A stretch of 64,000 nucleotides of DNA from Mesorhizobium sp. ES1-4 (GCF_020164745.1 NZ_JAIUGV010000004.1:310001-374000), one strand, 5' to 3'; positions 1 through 8,224 are shown, numbered from the stretch's first letter. A program made the numbers and translations. Notes: generated from the sequence alone by a model not told the origin.

Positions 1-443
1 CGGCAGCCCTGCGCGATGCCGCCGACGATCGCGGCACCCTGGTCGGGATCGAGTTTGCCGGTGGCGAAATAGTCGAGGAAGAACAGCGGTTCGGCGCCCT
101 GCACGACGATGTCGTTGACGCACATGGCGACAAGATCGATACCGATCGTGTCGTGTTTTCCGGCATCGATGGCGATCTTGAGCTTGGTGCCGACGCCGTC
201 ATTGGCGGCGACCAGAACCGGGTCGGTGAACCCGGCCGCTTTCAGGTCGAACAGGCCGCCGAAGCCGCCAATCTCGCCATCCGCGCCTGGCCGGCGCGTC
301 GCACGCACCAGCGGCTTGATCTTCTCCACCATGAGATTGCCGGCATCGATGTCGACGCCGGCCTCGGCATAGGTGAGCCCGTTTTTGCGCTTGGCCGTCT
401 TGTTCTGGCCCGTTTTGTGCTGGCCGGTTTCGCGCTTGCTCAT
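1..443 (-). CDS. purM: phosphoribosylformylglycinamidine cyclo-ligase (AIR synthetase), N-terminal part
   Basis: PurM closes the imidazole ring of FGAM with ATP to give AIR in de novo purine synthesis (cytosolic). Only the first 147 codons are in the window; the rest lies beyond base 1. The start is the ATG at 443-441, giving a Lys-rich, low-complexity N-terminus (residues 1-21), then the typical [12 protein letters not shown] start of the domain, GGFGGLFD at 59-66, the DGVGTK nucleotide/substrate loop at 82-87 and [20 protein letters not shown] from 107. It is divergent from the CDP-alcohol phosphatidyltransferase that starts at 632. The family identification is firm; nothing can be said about the missing C-terminal half. 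Confidence 0.95.
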   Translation of the reverse strand, partial: MSKRETGQHKTGQNKTAKRKNGLTYAEAGVDIDAGNLMVEKIKPLVRATRRPGADGEIGGFGGLFDLKAAGFTDPVLVAANDGVGTKLKIAIDAGKHDTIGIDLVAMCVNDIVVQGAEPLFFLDYFATGKLDPDQGAAIVGGIAQGC

Positions 444-631
444 CGCAATTTTCCTGCTCGTTTGCGGGCTCTTCGCATGAACGGTTTCGGTCCGCAAGGA
501 TAACGGCCGAAGCGGAGGCCCTTTGGCTGACAAAAGCGTGGATAGCGGGGGGCATCGCATACTGCGCTTGGCGCTGGCTCGGCCTGCTTCTCCCTTGCCT
601 CGCCCCTCCATCTCCCTCATCTATCTCAGGC

Positions 632-1207
632 ATGATAGGGCGGGACAATGCGTTGACTATCCCCAATCTGATCACCATCCTGCGCCTTGTGCTGATGCCT
701 GCCGTGGTCCTGGCCATGCTGCAGGCGCATTGGGACTGGGCTTTTGCCGGCTTCGTCGTTGCCGGCGTTTCCGACGGCGTCGACGGCTTCATCGCGCGCC
801 GTTTCAACCAGCAGTCCACGTTCGGCGCCTATCTCGATCCGGTCGCCGACAAGCTGCTGCTGGTTTCGGTGTTCGTCGTCATGGGCTTCATCGGGCAATT
901 GCCGCTGTGGCTGGTCGTCACCATGGTGTCGCGCGACGCGCTGATCGTCTGCGCGGTCCTGTTGTCCACGGTGATGGCCCATCCGGTCGAGATAAAACCG
1001 TTTCTGGTGTCGAAGGCCAATACCGCCGCGCAGATCGGGCTGGCGGCGGTTGTGCTGGGCGAACTTGCCTTTGCCGTGCGCCTCGACCCGCTGCGGCCCG
1101 CCCTCATATTGCTGTCCGGGGTCTTGACCGTCGCTTCGGCCGCGGCCTATCTCGTGGCTTGGCTGAGGCATATGAGCGGCTATGGCGAAGGCGGTAAATC
1201 AGGCTGA
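632..1207 (+). CDS. CDP-alcohol phosphatidyltransferase family membrane protein
   Basis: Transfers a phosphatidyl group from CDP-diacylglycerol to an alcohol acceptor in the inner membrane. The full CDP-alcohol signature is visible: D48-x2-D51-G-x2-A-R56-x8-G65-x3-D69-x3-D73, preceded by the IPNLITILRL start seen in PgsA/Cls-type enzymes. 191 aa with several hydrophobic segments after the motif. The acceptor (glycerol phosphate, phosphatidylglycerol or other) cannot be read from sequence, so no gene symbol is given; resemblance is to the PgsA-like branch. The last 26 bases overlap the next gene, pointing to co-transcription with the permease and hdaA. Confidence 0.88.
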   Translation: MIGRDNALTIPNLITILRLVLMPAVVLAMLQAHWDWAFAGFVVAGVSDGVDGFIARRFNQQSTFGAYLDPVADKLLLVSVFVVMGFIGQLPLWLVVTMVSRDALIVCAVLLSTVMAHPVEIKPFLVSKANTAAQIGLAAVVLGELAFAVRLDPLRPALILLSGVLTVASAAAYLVAWLRHMSGYGEGGKSG

Positions 1208-2462
1208 CAAGCCCATCGACAGCAAGGCTGCCCGCAAGCCTGCCGCCCGCAAAACGGTGGCGCGGGGCGACACCGTCGATGATCAGACGGTCGTCATCGT
1301 GCCGGCCGGCGAGATGGCGGCAGAGGCCGAGGCGTCGTTCGCGTTCCGCCGGCAGATCTTCTTCTGGCTGGCGGGTGCGGCGATCCTGGCGCTTTTTCTC
1401 TATGTATTCAGCGCCATCCTGCTGCCCTTCGTCGCCGGCATGGTGCTTGCCTATTTCCTCGATCCGGTCGCCGACCGCCTGCAGCGGCTCGGCCTCAGCC
1501 GCTTCATGGCGACGGTAGTCATCCTGATCACCTTCCTCATCGTGCTGGTGCTGGCCTTTGTCATCCTCATTCCGGTGCTGGCGACGCAGATGGCCGATTT
1601 CGCCGGCAAGCTGCCGGAGTACCTGACGCGGTTGCAAAGCCTGATCACCTCCTTTGATCCGAAATGGCTGGAGCAGAGATTCGGCGTCAACGCCAACGGC
1701 CTGCGCGAGGGGCTGAATTCGCTGCTGACCTCCGGCTTCGGTCTGATAACGACCGTCTTCACCTCGCTGTGGAGTTCCGGCTTGGCGCTGGTCTCGGTGG
1801 TCAGCCTGTTCGTGGTGACGCCGGTGGTCGCTTTCTACATGCTGCTCGACTGGGACCGCATGGTGGCGGTCATCGACAGTTGGGTGCCGCGCGACAATGT
1901 TGCGACGGTGCGCGCCATCGCGCGCGACATCAATACCGCGACCGCCGGCTTCGTGCGCGGCCAGGGCACGCTTTGCCTGGTCCTGGGCGCAATGTATGCC
2001 ACCGGCCTGACGCTGACCGGGCTGAATTTCGCTATTCTCATCGGCCTGTTCGCCGGGCTGATCTCCTTCATCCCCTATGTCGGCTCGCTGACCGGGCTGG
2101 TGCTGGCCGTCGGCGTTGCCTTCGTCCAGTTCTGGCCCGACTGGACGATGATCGTCGCGGTTGCCGTGGTCTTTTTCATCGGCCAGTTCATCGAAGGCAA
2201 CATCCTGCAGCCCAGGCTGGTCGGCAAGAGCGTCGGTCTGCATCCGGTATGGCTGATGTTCGCGCTGTTTGCCTTCGGCGCGCTGTTCGGCTTCGTCGGC
2301 CTTTTGATTGCCGTGCCGGCTTCGGCGGCGATTGCGGTGCTGGTGCGGTTTGCCATCGCCCGCTATCTCGAATCGCCGCTCTACAAGGGCCATGCGACAG
2401 AGTTGGCGCCGCCGTTGCCGGCCGATCGCGGCGGCGGCCATCGCACGCAACCGCGTCGCTGA
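1182..2462 (+). CDS. AI-2E transporter / PerM-family permease
   Basis: 426 aa polytopic inner-membrane protein of the AI-2E family (PF01594). A charged, Lys/Ala-rich cytoplasmic leader of about 60 residues precedes the first membrane pair (FFWLAGAAILALFLYVFS). The conserved C-terminal block with FIPYVGSLTG, GQFIEGNILQPRLVG and HPVWLMFALFAFGALFGFVGLLIAVP is present, so the protein is complete. Substrate unknown: family members have been linked to autoinducer-2 export and Na+/H+ exchange, and neither can be chosen here. It overlaps the preceding gene and is followed after one base by hdaA; the permease-hdaA pair is a common arrangement in rhizobia as I recall it. Confidence 0.9.
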   Translation: MAKAVNQADKPIDSKAARKPAARKTVARGDTVDDQTVVIVPAGEMAAEAEASFAFRRQIFFWLAGAAILALFLYVFSAILLPFVAGMVLAYFLDPVADRLQRLGLSRFMATVVILITFLIVLVLAFVILIPVLATQMADFAGKLPEYLTRLQSLITSFDPKWLEQRFGVNANGLREGLNSLLTSGFGLITTVFTSLWSSGLALVSVVSLFVVTPVVAFYMLLDWDRMVAVIDSWVPRDNVATVRAIARDINTATAGFVRGQGTLCLVLGAMYATGLTLTGLNFAILIGLFAGLISFIPYVGSLTGLVLAVGVAFVQFWPDWTMIVAVAVVFFIGQFIEGNILQPRLVGKSVGLHPVWLMFALFAFGALFGFVGLLIAVPASAAIAVLVRFAIARYLESPLYKGHATELAPPLPADRGGGHRTQPRR

Positions 2463-2463
2463 A

Positions 2464-3168
2464 GTGACTGCCCAGCGAACCGATCCACCGCGCCAACTGC
2501 CGCTCGATCTCGGCCACGGCACTGGCTACTCGCGCGACGAACTGGTCGTCTCCGGCACCAACAACCAGGCGGCGGCCTTGGTCGACCGCTGGCCGGATTG
2601 GCCAGCACCGGTGGTGGTGCTGGCAGGCCCCGCCGGTTCAGGCAAAACGCATCTGGCCTCGATCTGGCGTGCCCGCGCCAACGCGGTGGCCGTCGACGCC
2701 ATGCGCATCGGTGACAGCATCGCCAATCTCGGTGCGCGACCGGCGTTGATCGACGATGTCGATATCGGCGCTGTCGATGAGCAAGGCCTGTTCCATTTGA
2801 TCAATGCCGTGCGTGCTGCCGGCTCGACGCTGCTCCTGACGGCGCGGCGCTTCCCGTCGGCCTGGGGCGTCAAGCTGCCGGACCTTGCCTCGCGGCTGAA
2901 GGCGGCGGCGACCGTCGAGATCCACGAGCCCGACGATCTCCTGCTCGCCGGCGTCATAACCAAGCTGTTCGCCGATCGACAGGTCGAGGTCGAGCCGCAT
3001 GTCGTGCAGTATCTGGTGCGGCGCATCGAGCGCTCGCTGGCGACCGCGATGCGTGTGGTGGAGCGGCTGGACCGCACCGCGCTGGAGCGCAAGATGCCGA
3101 TCACAAGGGCATTGGCGGCCGAGACCGTGAGCGCCATGGACGAGGGGCAAGGCGAATTCGAGATTTGA
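2464..3168 (+). CDS. hdaA: HdaA, DnaA-related regulator of replication initiation
   Basis: Alphaproteobacterial Hda homologue, which with the DNA polymerase sliding clamp stimulates ATP hydrolysis by DnaA and so prevents re-initiation. A GTG at 2464, one base after the permease stop, gives 234 aa and places a clamp-binding hexapeptide QLPLDL at residues 11-16, as in Hda proteins; longer upstream reading is just the permease in another frame. Walker A GPAGSGKT is at 55-62, a Walker B-like ALIDDVD follows, then LTARRFPSAWGVKLPDLASRL (sensor/box VII region) and an alpha-helical lid. There is no DnaA domain IV DNA-binding part, in line with Hda. ppk, often next in rhizobia as I recall, is 17 kb away here. 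Confidence 0.9.
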   Translation: MTAQRTDPPRQLPLDLGHGTGYSRDELVVSGTNNQAAALVDRWPDWPAPVVVLAGPAGSGKTHLASIWRARANAVAVDAMRIGDSIANLGARPALIDDVDIGAVDEQGLFHLINAVRAAGSTLLLTARRFPSAWGVKLPDLASRLKAAATVEIHEPDDLLLAGVITKLFADRQVEVEPHVVQYLVRRIERSLATAMRVVERLDRTALERKMPITRALAAETVSAMDEGQGEFEI

Positions 3169-3526
3169 CGGCTCAGCGTTTCGGCGATTTCCCGTCTCGA
3201 TCCTCGGTCCCGTTTTGGGAAAACAAGACTGGCATCCTTCTTGCTTGGTGAGCTTGCCGGCTGACCCCGGTCCTGATTGCGTTCCAAATCAGGTTGTAGG
3301 CTCGCCGGGATTGAGGGGGTTGGGGTTCTCGCCCGGCGAGCTTGCCTTTCAAAGGTAAGCAGCGACCGCCACATCGCCAGCGCCGCGCAGGCGATCGCCC
3401 ACGCCTCAATCCCAAGCACCGCAAATCCCCCTTTGCCGCAGCTTAGGGCGGCAATACCGAGAAAGCGAACCTGGAATGGTGAAGCCCGGGCATTGGGGGG
3501 CTTGCAGCGAGCCGTTATCGCGGTGC
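3169..3526. other. gene-free stretch with two adjacent hairpins
   Basis: 358 bases between the convergent hdaA and cupin genes. I see no convincing protein: the short plus-strand frame across it has no ribosome site or recognisable content. Two successive inverted repeats are present: CTCGCCGGG (3301-3309) with CCCGGCGAG (3332-3340), loop 22, G-rich; and GCTTGCCT (3340-3347) with AGGTAAGC (3353-3360, one GU pair). The word GAGCTTGCC occurs twice (near 3249 and 3338). No T-run follows, so a terminator call is not supported. Confidence 0.45.
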
Positions 3527-3952
3527 TCAGGCGCGGCGATAGCCGGCCAGTGAAGTATCGTCGACATCAGGCAAATTGATCACGATGTTTTCGGGAGTCC
3601 GGCAGGCCAGCCACCATAATTCTTCCGTCGTGCTCATGTTGGCCTCGAGATGCGGCAGGAATGGCGGCACGAACATGAAGTCGCCAGCCGAGAGCTCGAC
3701 GAATTCCTGGTAGTTCTCGCCGAAATAGATACGGGCATTGCCCGACAGCAGGTAAGCGCCGGTCTCGGCTTCGCCATGGTGGTGCGGCAGCGAACGAAAG
3801 CCGGGCGCGTTGCTGGCCTTGCCGAACCACAGCCTGGCCGCCGAGGTGTGTTGCGGCCCAACCCCTGTTACCAGCGCCATCCCGCCCGATTGGCTGGTCT
3901 TGTTGCTCTCTTGGCCTTTCCGGGTGATTACCGGCCTGTCGTTTGCCGCCAT
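3527..3952 (-). CDS. cupin-domain protein
   Basis: 141 aa single-domain cupin. The metal-binding motif 1 region reads LPHHHGEAETGAYLLSGNARIYFG, followed by the second motif GDFMFVPPFLPHLEAN, so the beta-barrel core and His ligands appear intact. Such small cupins are sugar isomerases, dioxygenases or sensors; the substrate cannot be predicted from sequence. The ATG at 3952 (MAANDRP) was chosen because it sits just ahead of the domain. Monocistronic as far as visible: hdaA is convergent downstream and tRNA-Pro lies upstream. Confidence 0.82.
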   Translation of the reverse strand: MAANDRPVITRKGQESNKTSQSGGMALVTGVGPQHTSAARLWFGKASNAPGFRSLPHHHGEAETGAYLLSGNARIYFGENYQEFVELSAGDFMFVPPFLPHLEANMSTTEELWWLACRTPENIVINLPDVDDTSLAGYRRA

Positions 3953-4053
3953 TCTTGAAACGCTCCCGCTGCCATGCGCGTACTATCGCAGCAAGGTAGA
4001 CCCGGTGACAATATGATTGCACCAGTCGCGAATTGACTTTTTCGGGGAAGGAA

Positions 4054-4130
<77 letters not shown>

Positions 4131-4254
4131 AACGGTCTGTTGCCTATTCATTTCGGTGTTAGATGGCAAGTGCAAAAACCTTGCCGCCGCTGCCAATGCG
4201 CAGTAATGACGGGCGAGGGGCGGCGATGCCGCCTTGCACAACAAAGAGGTGGCC

Positions 4255-4560
4255 ATGTCCGCGCGCATTTTCAGCCCAGCCAAAACCGCGATGCAGTCCG
4301 GCAAGGCCAAGACTGGCTATTGGGTGCTGGAGTTCGATCCCGAGATGCGCAAGAAGATCGACCCGCTGATGGGCTACACCACGTCGGAAGACATGAGAAG
4401 CCAGATCAGGCTCACCTTCGACACGCGGGAAGAAGCAGTCGCCTACGCCGAAAAGGAAGGACTTGCCTTCCGTGTCGAGGAGCCGAAAGAGACCAAGCGC
4501 CGCCAGATTTCCTATGCGGAAAATTTCCGCTATGACCGCAGGACGCCCTGGACGCATTGA
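4255..4560 (+). CDS. NADH:ubiquinone oxidoreductase accessory subunit, NDUFS4-like
   Basis: 101 aa homologue of the mitochondrial 18-kDa complex I subunit NDUFS4/AQDQ (ETC_C1_NDUFA4 family, PF04800), which helps stabilise the NADH-dehydrogenase module. The sequence opens SARIFSPAKTAMQSGKAKTGYW (typical RIYxPAKNAMQSG block), continues DPLMGYTTSEDMRSQIRLTFDTREEAVAYAEKEG and ends with YAENFRYDRRTPWTH, all diagnostic of the family. The ATG at 4255 has an AGAGG site in front; an in-frame ATG at 4234 is less likely. Encoded away from a nuo operon, between two tRNA genes. The family occurs in alphaproteobacteria, the lineage of mitochondria. Confidence 0.92.
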   Translation: MSARIFSPAKTAMQSGKAKTGYWVLEFDPEMRKKIDPLMGYTTSEDMRSQIRLTFDTREEAVAYAEKEGLAFRVEEPKETKRRQISYAENFRYDRRTPWTH

Positions 4561-4614
4561 CCGGCTAGCCCGGCGCGCGCCAGCGCGAATATCTACCGGC
4601 TCCGAGCCGGCAAC

Positions 4615-4691
4615 GGTCCCGTAGCTCAGCTGGATAGAGCACCGGCCTTCTAAGCCGATGGTCACAGGTTCGAATCCTGTCGGGATCGCCA
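4615..4691 (+). tRNA. tRNA-Arg (anticodon TCT)
   Basis: Acceptor GGTCCCG pairs with CGGGATC (one GU), D-arm GCTCAGCTGGATAGAGC, anticodon loop CTTCTAA giving anticodon TCT, T-arm CACAGGTTCGAATCCTGTC, discriminator G and templated CCA at 4689-4691. Reads rare AGA codons. tRNA-Arg genes are frequent integration sites, but I see no integrase or duplicated 3' end in the window. Confidence 0.97.
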
Positions 4692-5053
4692 ACGTTTTCA
4701 GGTGTTTAGCGGCATCGCCTACGGAAAGTTCCAACCAGGTCGGGAACCGAGTTCCAACTTCACTCTTTTCGTTCTCGCGGATGCGCTTGCGGCCGAGGCC
4801 GACATCCGGAGTGTGCTGCGGGGCGGGTGAACTGGCTGGAACCAAACCGTCATTGGCCGTGGAGATGTCCCCTCAATTCCCAGCCGAATGGCCCGCTGCT
4901 GCGGTCGTGGTGACCCCTGAAGGAGGTGGTCGCCTCATGCCGACCGCCTTGCATTCAGACATGGTCAGCTTCTTGTGGAGGGGATGACGCAAGTCGATAG
5001 GCAATCAGCTTGTTCGGAGCGGATCGCTCAAGACTTCCGTCACCCCACTCAGA
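4692..5053. other. gene-free stretch after tRNA-Arg with repeated GTTCCAAC words
   Basis: 362 bases without a credible gene. The word AGTTCCAAC occurs at 4727-4735 and again at 4750-4758, with an inverted GGGAAC between them, forming a compact GTTCC/GGAAC/GTTCC cluster. Reading frames across the region include the tRNA and look like translation artefacts. It could be the remnant of a mobile element beside the tRNA, but I cannot recognise one. Confidence 0.4.
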
Positions 5054-5707
5054 TCAGCGCACCGTGCTCGGCACAGGCGTGTTGAGAAGCTGCTGCTCCC
5101 AAAGATACGCGATGCCGCTGCCGCCGAAGTGCTGGATGAGAATCTCGGAAAGCTCCTCGACGTGCTTGGTGCGCGCCCAATCGCGTTGCCATTCGCCAGC
5201 GAGCGCCATCACGGTCATCACGTTCGCGCCGGCCGTGATCATGCGCTGGATGGCAACTTCGTGAGACTCCTTCGAAATCCCGCCCGACGCGTCGGTGATC
5301 ACGGTCACGTCCCAGCCTTCGCCAGCGGCCTGGATCACAGGCATTGCGACGCAGACCTCGGTCCACAGACCGGCGATGATCAGCTGCTTGCGGCCGGTCG
5401 CCTTGACGACGTTCACCACATTCTCGTCCTGCCAGGTGTTCACCCAGGTGCGATCGATGACTTCCTGGTCCGGAAATACGTCGGTGATCTGCTTGAAGAG
5501 AAGTCCACCGCGCGCCGCGATCACGCTGGTGAGAATGGTCGGAACATTGAAGGCTTTTGCTAGCTTTGCCAGCGCGGTCGTGTTGTTGACCACCATGTGC
5601 GGATCGTGGCTGTTCAGGTTTGCGAGCTGATAAGGTTGGTGGTCGATCAGAACGAGGACCGAGTCTTCAGGACGAAGTAGCGAATCAAGACCGTTGCGAG
5701 GGGTCAT
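5054..5707 (-). CDS. isochorismatase-family cysteine hydrolase (YcaC-like)
   Basis: 217 aa alpha/beta hydrolase of the isochorismatase superfamily, closest by eye to the YcaC group. The motif VLVLIDHQPYQ gives the catalytic Asp22, and LIIAGLWTEVCVAMPV gives the nucleophile Cys119 with the usual preceding cis-peptide region. The third triad residue, normally Lys, is not obvious; Arg86 is near its place, as seems common in this subgroup. The reaction (amide or enol-ester hydrolysis) and substrate are unknown. It is divergent from the LysR regulator at 5863, with 155 bases between starts, which suggests that LysR protein controls it. Confidence 0.88.
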   Translation of the reverse strand: MTPRNGLDSLLRPEDSVLVLIDHQPYQLANLNSHDPHMVVNNTTALAKLAKAFNVPTILTSVIAARGGLLFKQITDVFPDQEVIDRTWVNTWQDENVVNVVKATGRKQLIIAGLWTEVCVAMPVIQAAGEGWDVTVITDASGGISKESHEVAIQRMITAGANVMTVMALAGEWQRDWARTKHVEELSEILIQHFGGSGIAYLWEQQLLNTPVPSTVR

Positions 5708-5862
5708 CAGGACTTCCTTTCTATGCCACTATGGACGGCAATGGGTTCACGGGAGACATGCGCCAGAAGGCGACGTTGTCAGGACGCAATTTGCTGTTCC
5801 TTGCGGTGATGCGGTAGTGCCATAATCGGGCAAGCTGTGTCGCGAAACGAGGAACGCCAAAA

Positions 5863-6756
5863 TTGGACATCGAAGATTTACAGACATTCGTCGCGGTGGC
5901 CGATGCCGGTGGCGTATCGGCCGCCGCGCGCCGGCTCGGCGTCTCCAAATCGATCGTCAGTCGGCGGCTCCTTCGGGTCGAAGCGGAGCTTGGCGTCCAG
6001 CTTCTTGCACGCACGACCCGGGGTGCCTCGCTCACGGAAGCGGGAATGACGTTCAGAGACCACGCGGCCCGAGCCAGCGCAGAGATCGATACCGCCAGGG
6101 AAACGATCCTGCCCGCCGGTGAACTGCGCGGCCGCCTGCGGGTTGCCATGCCGCTTTCTTTCGGCTCGACGCACTTTGCCCCCGTGCTTGCGGAAATGGC
6201 GCAAAAACACCTGCAGCTCCACATCCATACCTCCTACAGCGATCGCTTCGTCGATCTGATCGCCGAAGGTTTCGATTGCGCGATCCGGGTTGGTTACCTC
6301 CAGGACTCCAACCTGATCGCGAGACGCGTCGGGCCGATCCATGGAAAGCTTGTCGCAAGCCCGGACTACATCAAAGCGCACGGTTCACCTGAGACGGTAG
6401 AACAACTCGCCGACCATCAAGCCCTCATGCAAGGAACGGAAGCCTGGCAGTTCATGGATGGCGACAAGATCGTCACGGTTCAGCCGCAGGGCAGGTTCAA
6501 GGCCGACAACGCCACGGCGCTTGCGGCTGCGGCCGCGGCAGGACTCGGCATCGCCTGGCTCCCCGATTGCATCACATACGAATATGTGTCCTCCGGCGCG
6601 CTCGTTGCGGTCATGACGCGCTATCCCCCACCTTCGGCAGGCGCGTATGTCGTCCGACCGCCGGGTAAACACCCCACACGGAAAGTCCGGATCCTCATCG
6701 AAATGCTGATCGAGTACTTTGCACGAAATCCGGACTTATGGGGTGTCGACCGTTAA
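5863..6756 (+). CDS. LysR-family transcriptional regulator
   Basis: 297 aa. The N-terminal winged helix is clear (MDIEDLQTFVAVADAGGVSA then RRLGVSKSIVSRRL, residues 1-60), followed by a LysR substrate-binding domain with DLIAEGFDCAIRVG and AAAGLGIAWLPD, the latter typical of the CrgA/DsdC-like branch that acts on oxidised or aromatic compounds. The start is TTG at 5863, supported by CGAGGAA eight to fourteen bases upstream and by the family's usual N-terminus. Divergent from the YcaC-like hydrolase, its likely target. The inducer is unknown. Confidence 0.9.
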   Translation: MDIEDLQTFVAVADAGGVSAAARRLGVSKSIVSRRLLRVEAELGVQLLARTTRGASLTEAGMTFRDHAARASAEIDTARETILPAGELRGRLRVAMPLSFGSTHFAPVLAEMAQKHLQLHIHTSYSDRFVDLIAEGFDCAIRVGYLQDSNLIARRVGPIHGKLVASPDYIKAHGSPETVEQLADHQALMQGTEAWQFMDGDKIVTVQPQGRFKADNATALAAAAAAGLGIAWLPDCITYEYVSSGALVAVMTRYPPPSAGAYVVRPPGKHPTRKVRILIEMLIEYFARNPDLWGVDR

Positions 6757-6894
6757 ACACGAACGGCGCGCGCATTGCGCTGGTGCGTTTCCCGGGCAAT
6801 CTGGCCAACCAGCGTCTCCCGGTCACCATTGGATACGGACGGGAGTCCCGGGCCGCGCCGAGGCTCTGGAATTATTTCGTGATCCGGCCCTGTT

Positions 6895-6919
6895 GGAACC
6901 TTGGCCAAAACCAAGCGTT
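6895..6919 (+). promoter_or_regulatory. EcfG (general stress sigma) promoter
   Basis: GGAAC at 6895-6899 and CGTT at 6916-6919 are separated by exactly 16 bases, matching the EcfG/sigma-EcfG consensus GGAAC-N16/17-CGTT of alphaproteobacteria. It lies 94 bases upstream of the small ORF at 7014 and faces it. Confidence 0.65.
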
Positions 6920-7013
6920 CGGGGGCTTGTATTCGCGGCGCCTCATGAAGGGCAACGAGCGGCTAGCGAACGGGCGGGGCAAACAAGCACGGGTTGGTGG
7001 AGGAAGTCAGGCC

Positions 7014-7235
7014 ATGTCGAAACGTGAAATCGGAACGTCCCCTGCGTTGGGGCGGCGTATCGCCGAACTCAAGGCCAGAATGCAGGATGCCGAAATTTCC
7101 GGCCATGAGATGAAGACCTTCCACAAGGTCGCCGCCATCCTGGGAGCTGGCGACGGTTCCTTGCGACTGGATGCCGACGACCTGATCGCGGCATCCTTCG
7201 TCGTCGAGGCGGTCGGGCCGGCACCCAACCGCTGA
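7014..7235 (+). CDS. small conserved-looking hypothetical protein
   Basis: 73 aa, MSKREIGTSPALGRRIAELKARM then a mixed charged helix region and a short acidic tail. No cysteine, membrane segment or signal peptide; predicted helical, with no family recognised. The ATG at 7014 has a strong GGAGGAAG site at about 7000-7007, much better than the longer in-frame start at 6738, whose first 92 residues look like untranslated leader. The EcfG-type promoter at 6895-6919 suggests it is induced in the general stress response. No function is claimed. Confidence 0.7.
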   Translation: MSKREIGTSPALGRRIAELKARMQDAEISGHEMKTFHKVAAILGAGDGSLRLDADDLIAASFVVEAVGPAPNR

Positions 7236-7370
7236 CTTCGGAATTTTTCCTGTCCGAAATCCGGTGAGCGGATTTGCTTCCACCCTCGGGGCGCGGCCGC
7301 CTTTCGGGCGATCGTGCCCCGGCTGCTGGCCATCCGATCTCGTCTCCCGCCATCCGGTCTCGAATTGAAA

Positions 7371-7396
7371 GGAAGTCTTATCATTTTGTTTGCGTT
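7371..7396 (+). promoter_or_regulatory. possible EcfG-type promoter of the diguanylate cyclase
   Basis: GGAAG at 7371-7375 and CGTT at 7393-7396 with a 17-base spacer; one mismatch from the GGAAC-N16/17-CGTT consensus. It is 40 bases upstream of the cyclase ATG at 7436. Weaker than the sites at 6895 and 30797. Confidence 0.4.
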
Positions 7397-7435
7397 GGCA
7401 CGTCACAATAGAGACGGCTAACGGAGTGCAAGATC

Positions 7436-8224
7436 ATGAAGCTGGATCTGTCGCCGACCAGCTGGGTTAGGGTGATCGCCGTCACCACCGCCGGCACGAC
7501 GTTCTTCATTGCCGTGGCGTTTTTCGTCGATTCGTTCAATTTCCCCTATCTTTCGCCCGAGGCTGTCCGGCGCGCGGAGGTGACGGACCTTCTGCTGCCC
7601 CTGGTGCTGGGTGGCACGTTTCTGTTTTTCCTGATGTGGAAGATCCGCCAGCTGGCGATAGCCCAGCGCGACCTCAGCGTCATCGCCGCGACCGACAGCC
7701 TGACGGCGGTGCTGAACCGCGGCGCCTTCTCAATGCTGGTCGAGGCCTATCTCGAGCAAACCCGCAAGCAGGAAGAGACCCGTTCCGGCGCACTGCTGAT
7801 CATCGATGCAGACCACTTCAAGTCGATCAACGACCGCCTCGGCCATGATTGCGGCGACCAGGCGCTCAAGCTGATCGCGCAGGCGATCAAGGGCCAGTTG
7901 CGCGGCGGCGATATCGTCGGCCGGATCGGCGGCGAGGAGTTCGGGGTATTCCTTCCCGGTGTCAATTCCTCGCAATCCTGGCTGGTTGCCGAAGGGATCC
8001 GCCGACGGATACGCGAAATGGACTTTTCCCCGGGCGGCCGCTCCTGCCCGCTTTCCGTCAGCATCGGCGGCACCAGCTTCAGCGGGCCGACCACCTACGA
8101 GGCAATATTCTCCGCCGCCGACAGGCGGCTTTATGCAGCGAAATCGAATGGACGCGATCAGGTCAGCTTCGATCCGGCGGAAACCTCCCCGGTAGCTCCA
8201 CCCAGCATCGCCACCATGCACTGA
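7436..8224 (+). CDS. membrane-anchored diguanylate cyclase
   Basis: 262 aa GGDEF protein that should make cyclic di-GMP from two GTP. Two hydrophobic segments (about 12-32 and 48-67) hold it in the inner membrane with a short periplasmic loop and no recognisable sensor domain. The GGDEF domain runs from about 80 to 245: DSLTAVLNRGAF, IDADHFKSINDRLGHDCGD, the active GGEEF at 165-169, and an allosteric inhibitory I-site RGGD at 156-159, five residues ahead, so product inhibition is expected. No EAL domain. Stands alone between the small stress ORF and the glycosyltransferase, with its own possible EcfG-like promoter. Confidence 0.93.
   Translation: MKLDLSPTSWVRVIAVTTAGTTFFIAVAFFVDSFNFPYLSPEAVRRAEVTDLLLPLVLGGTFLFFLMWKIRQLAIAQRDLSVIAATDSLTAVLNRGAFSMLVEAYLEQTRKQEETRSGALLIIDADHFKSINDRLGHDCGDQALKLIAQAIKGQLRGGDIVGRIGGEEFGVFLPGVNSSQSWLVAEGIRRRIREMDFSPGGRSCPLSVSIGGTSFSGPTTYEAIFSAADRRLYAAKSNGRDQVSFDPAETSPVAPPSIATMH

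Noticed and set aside
4615..4691. tRNA-Arg as an active integration site of a genomic island
   Set aside because: No duplicated 3' end of the tRNA and no integrase found within the window; left only as a weak possibility.
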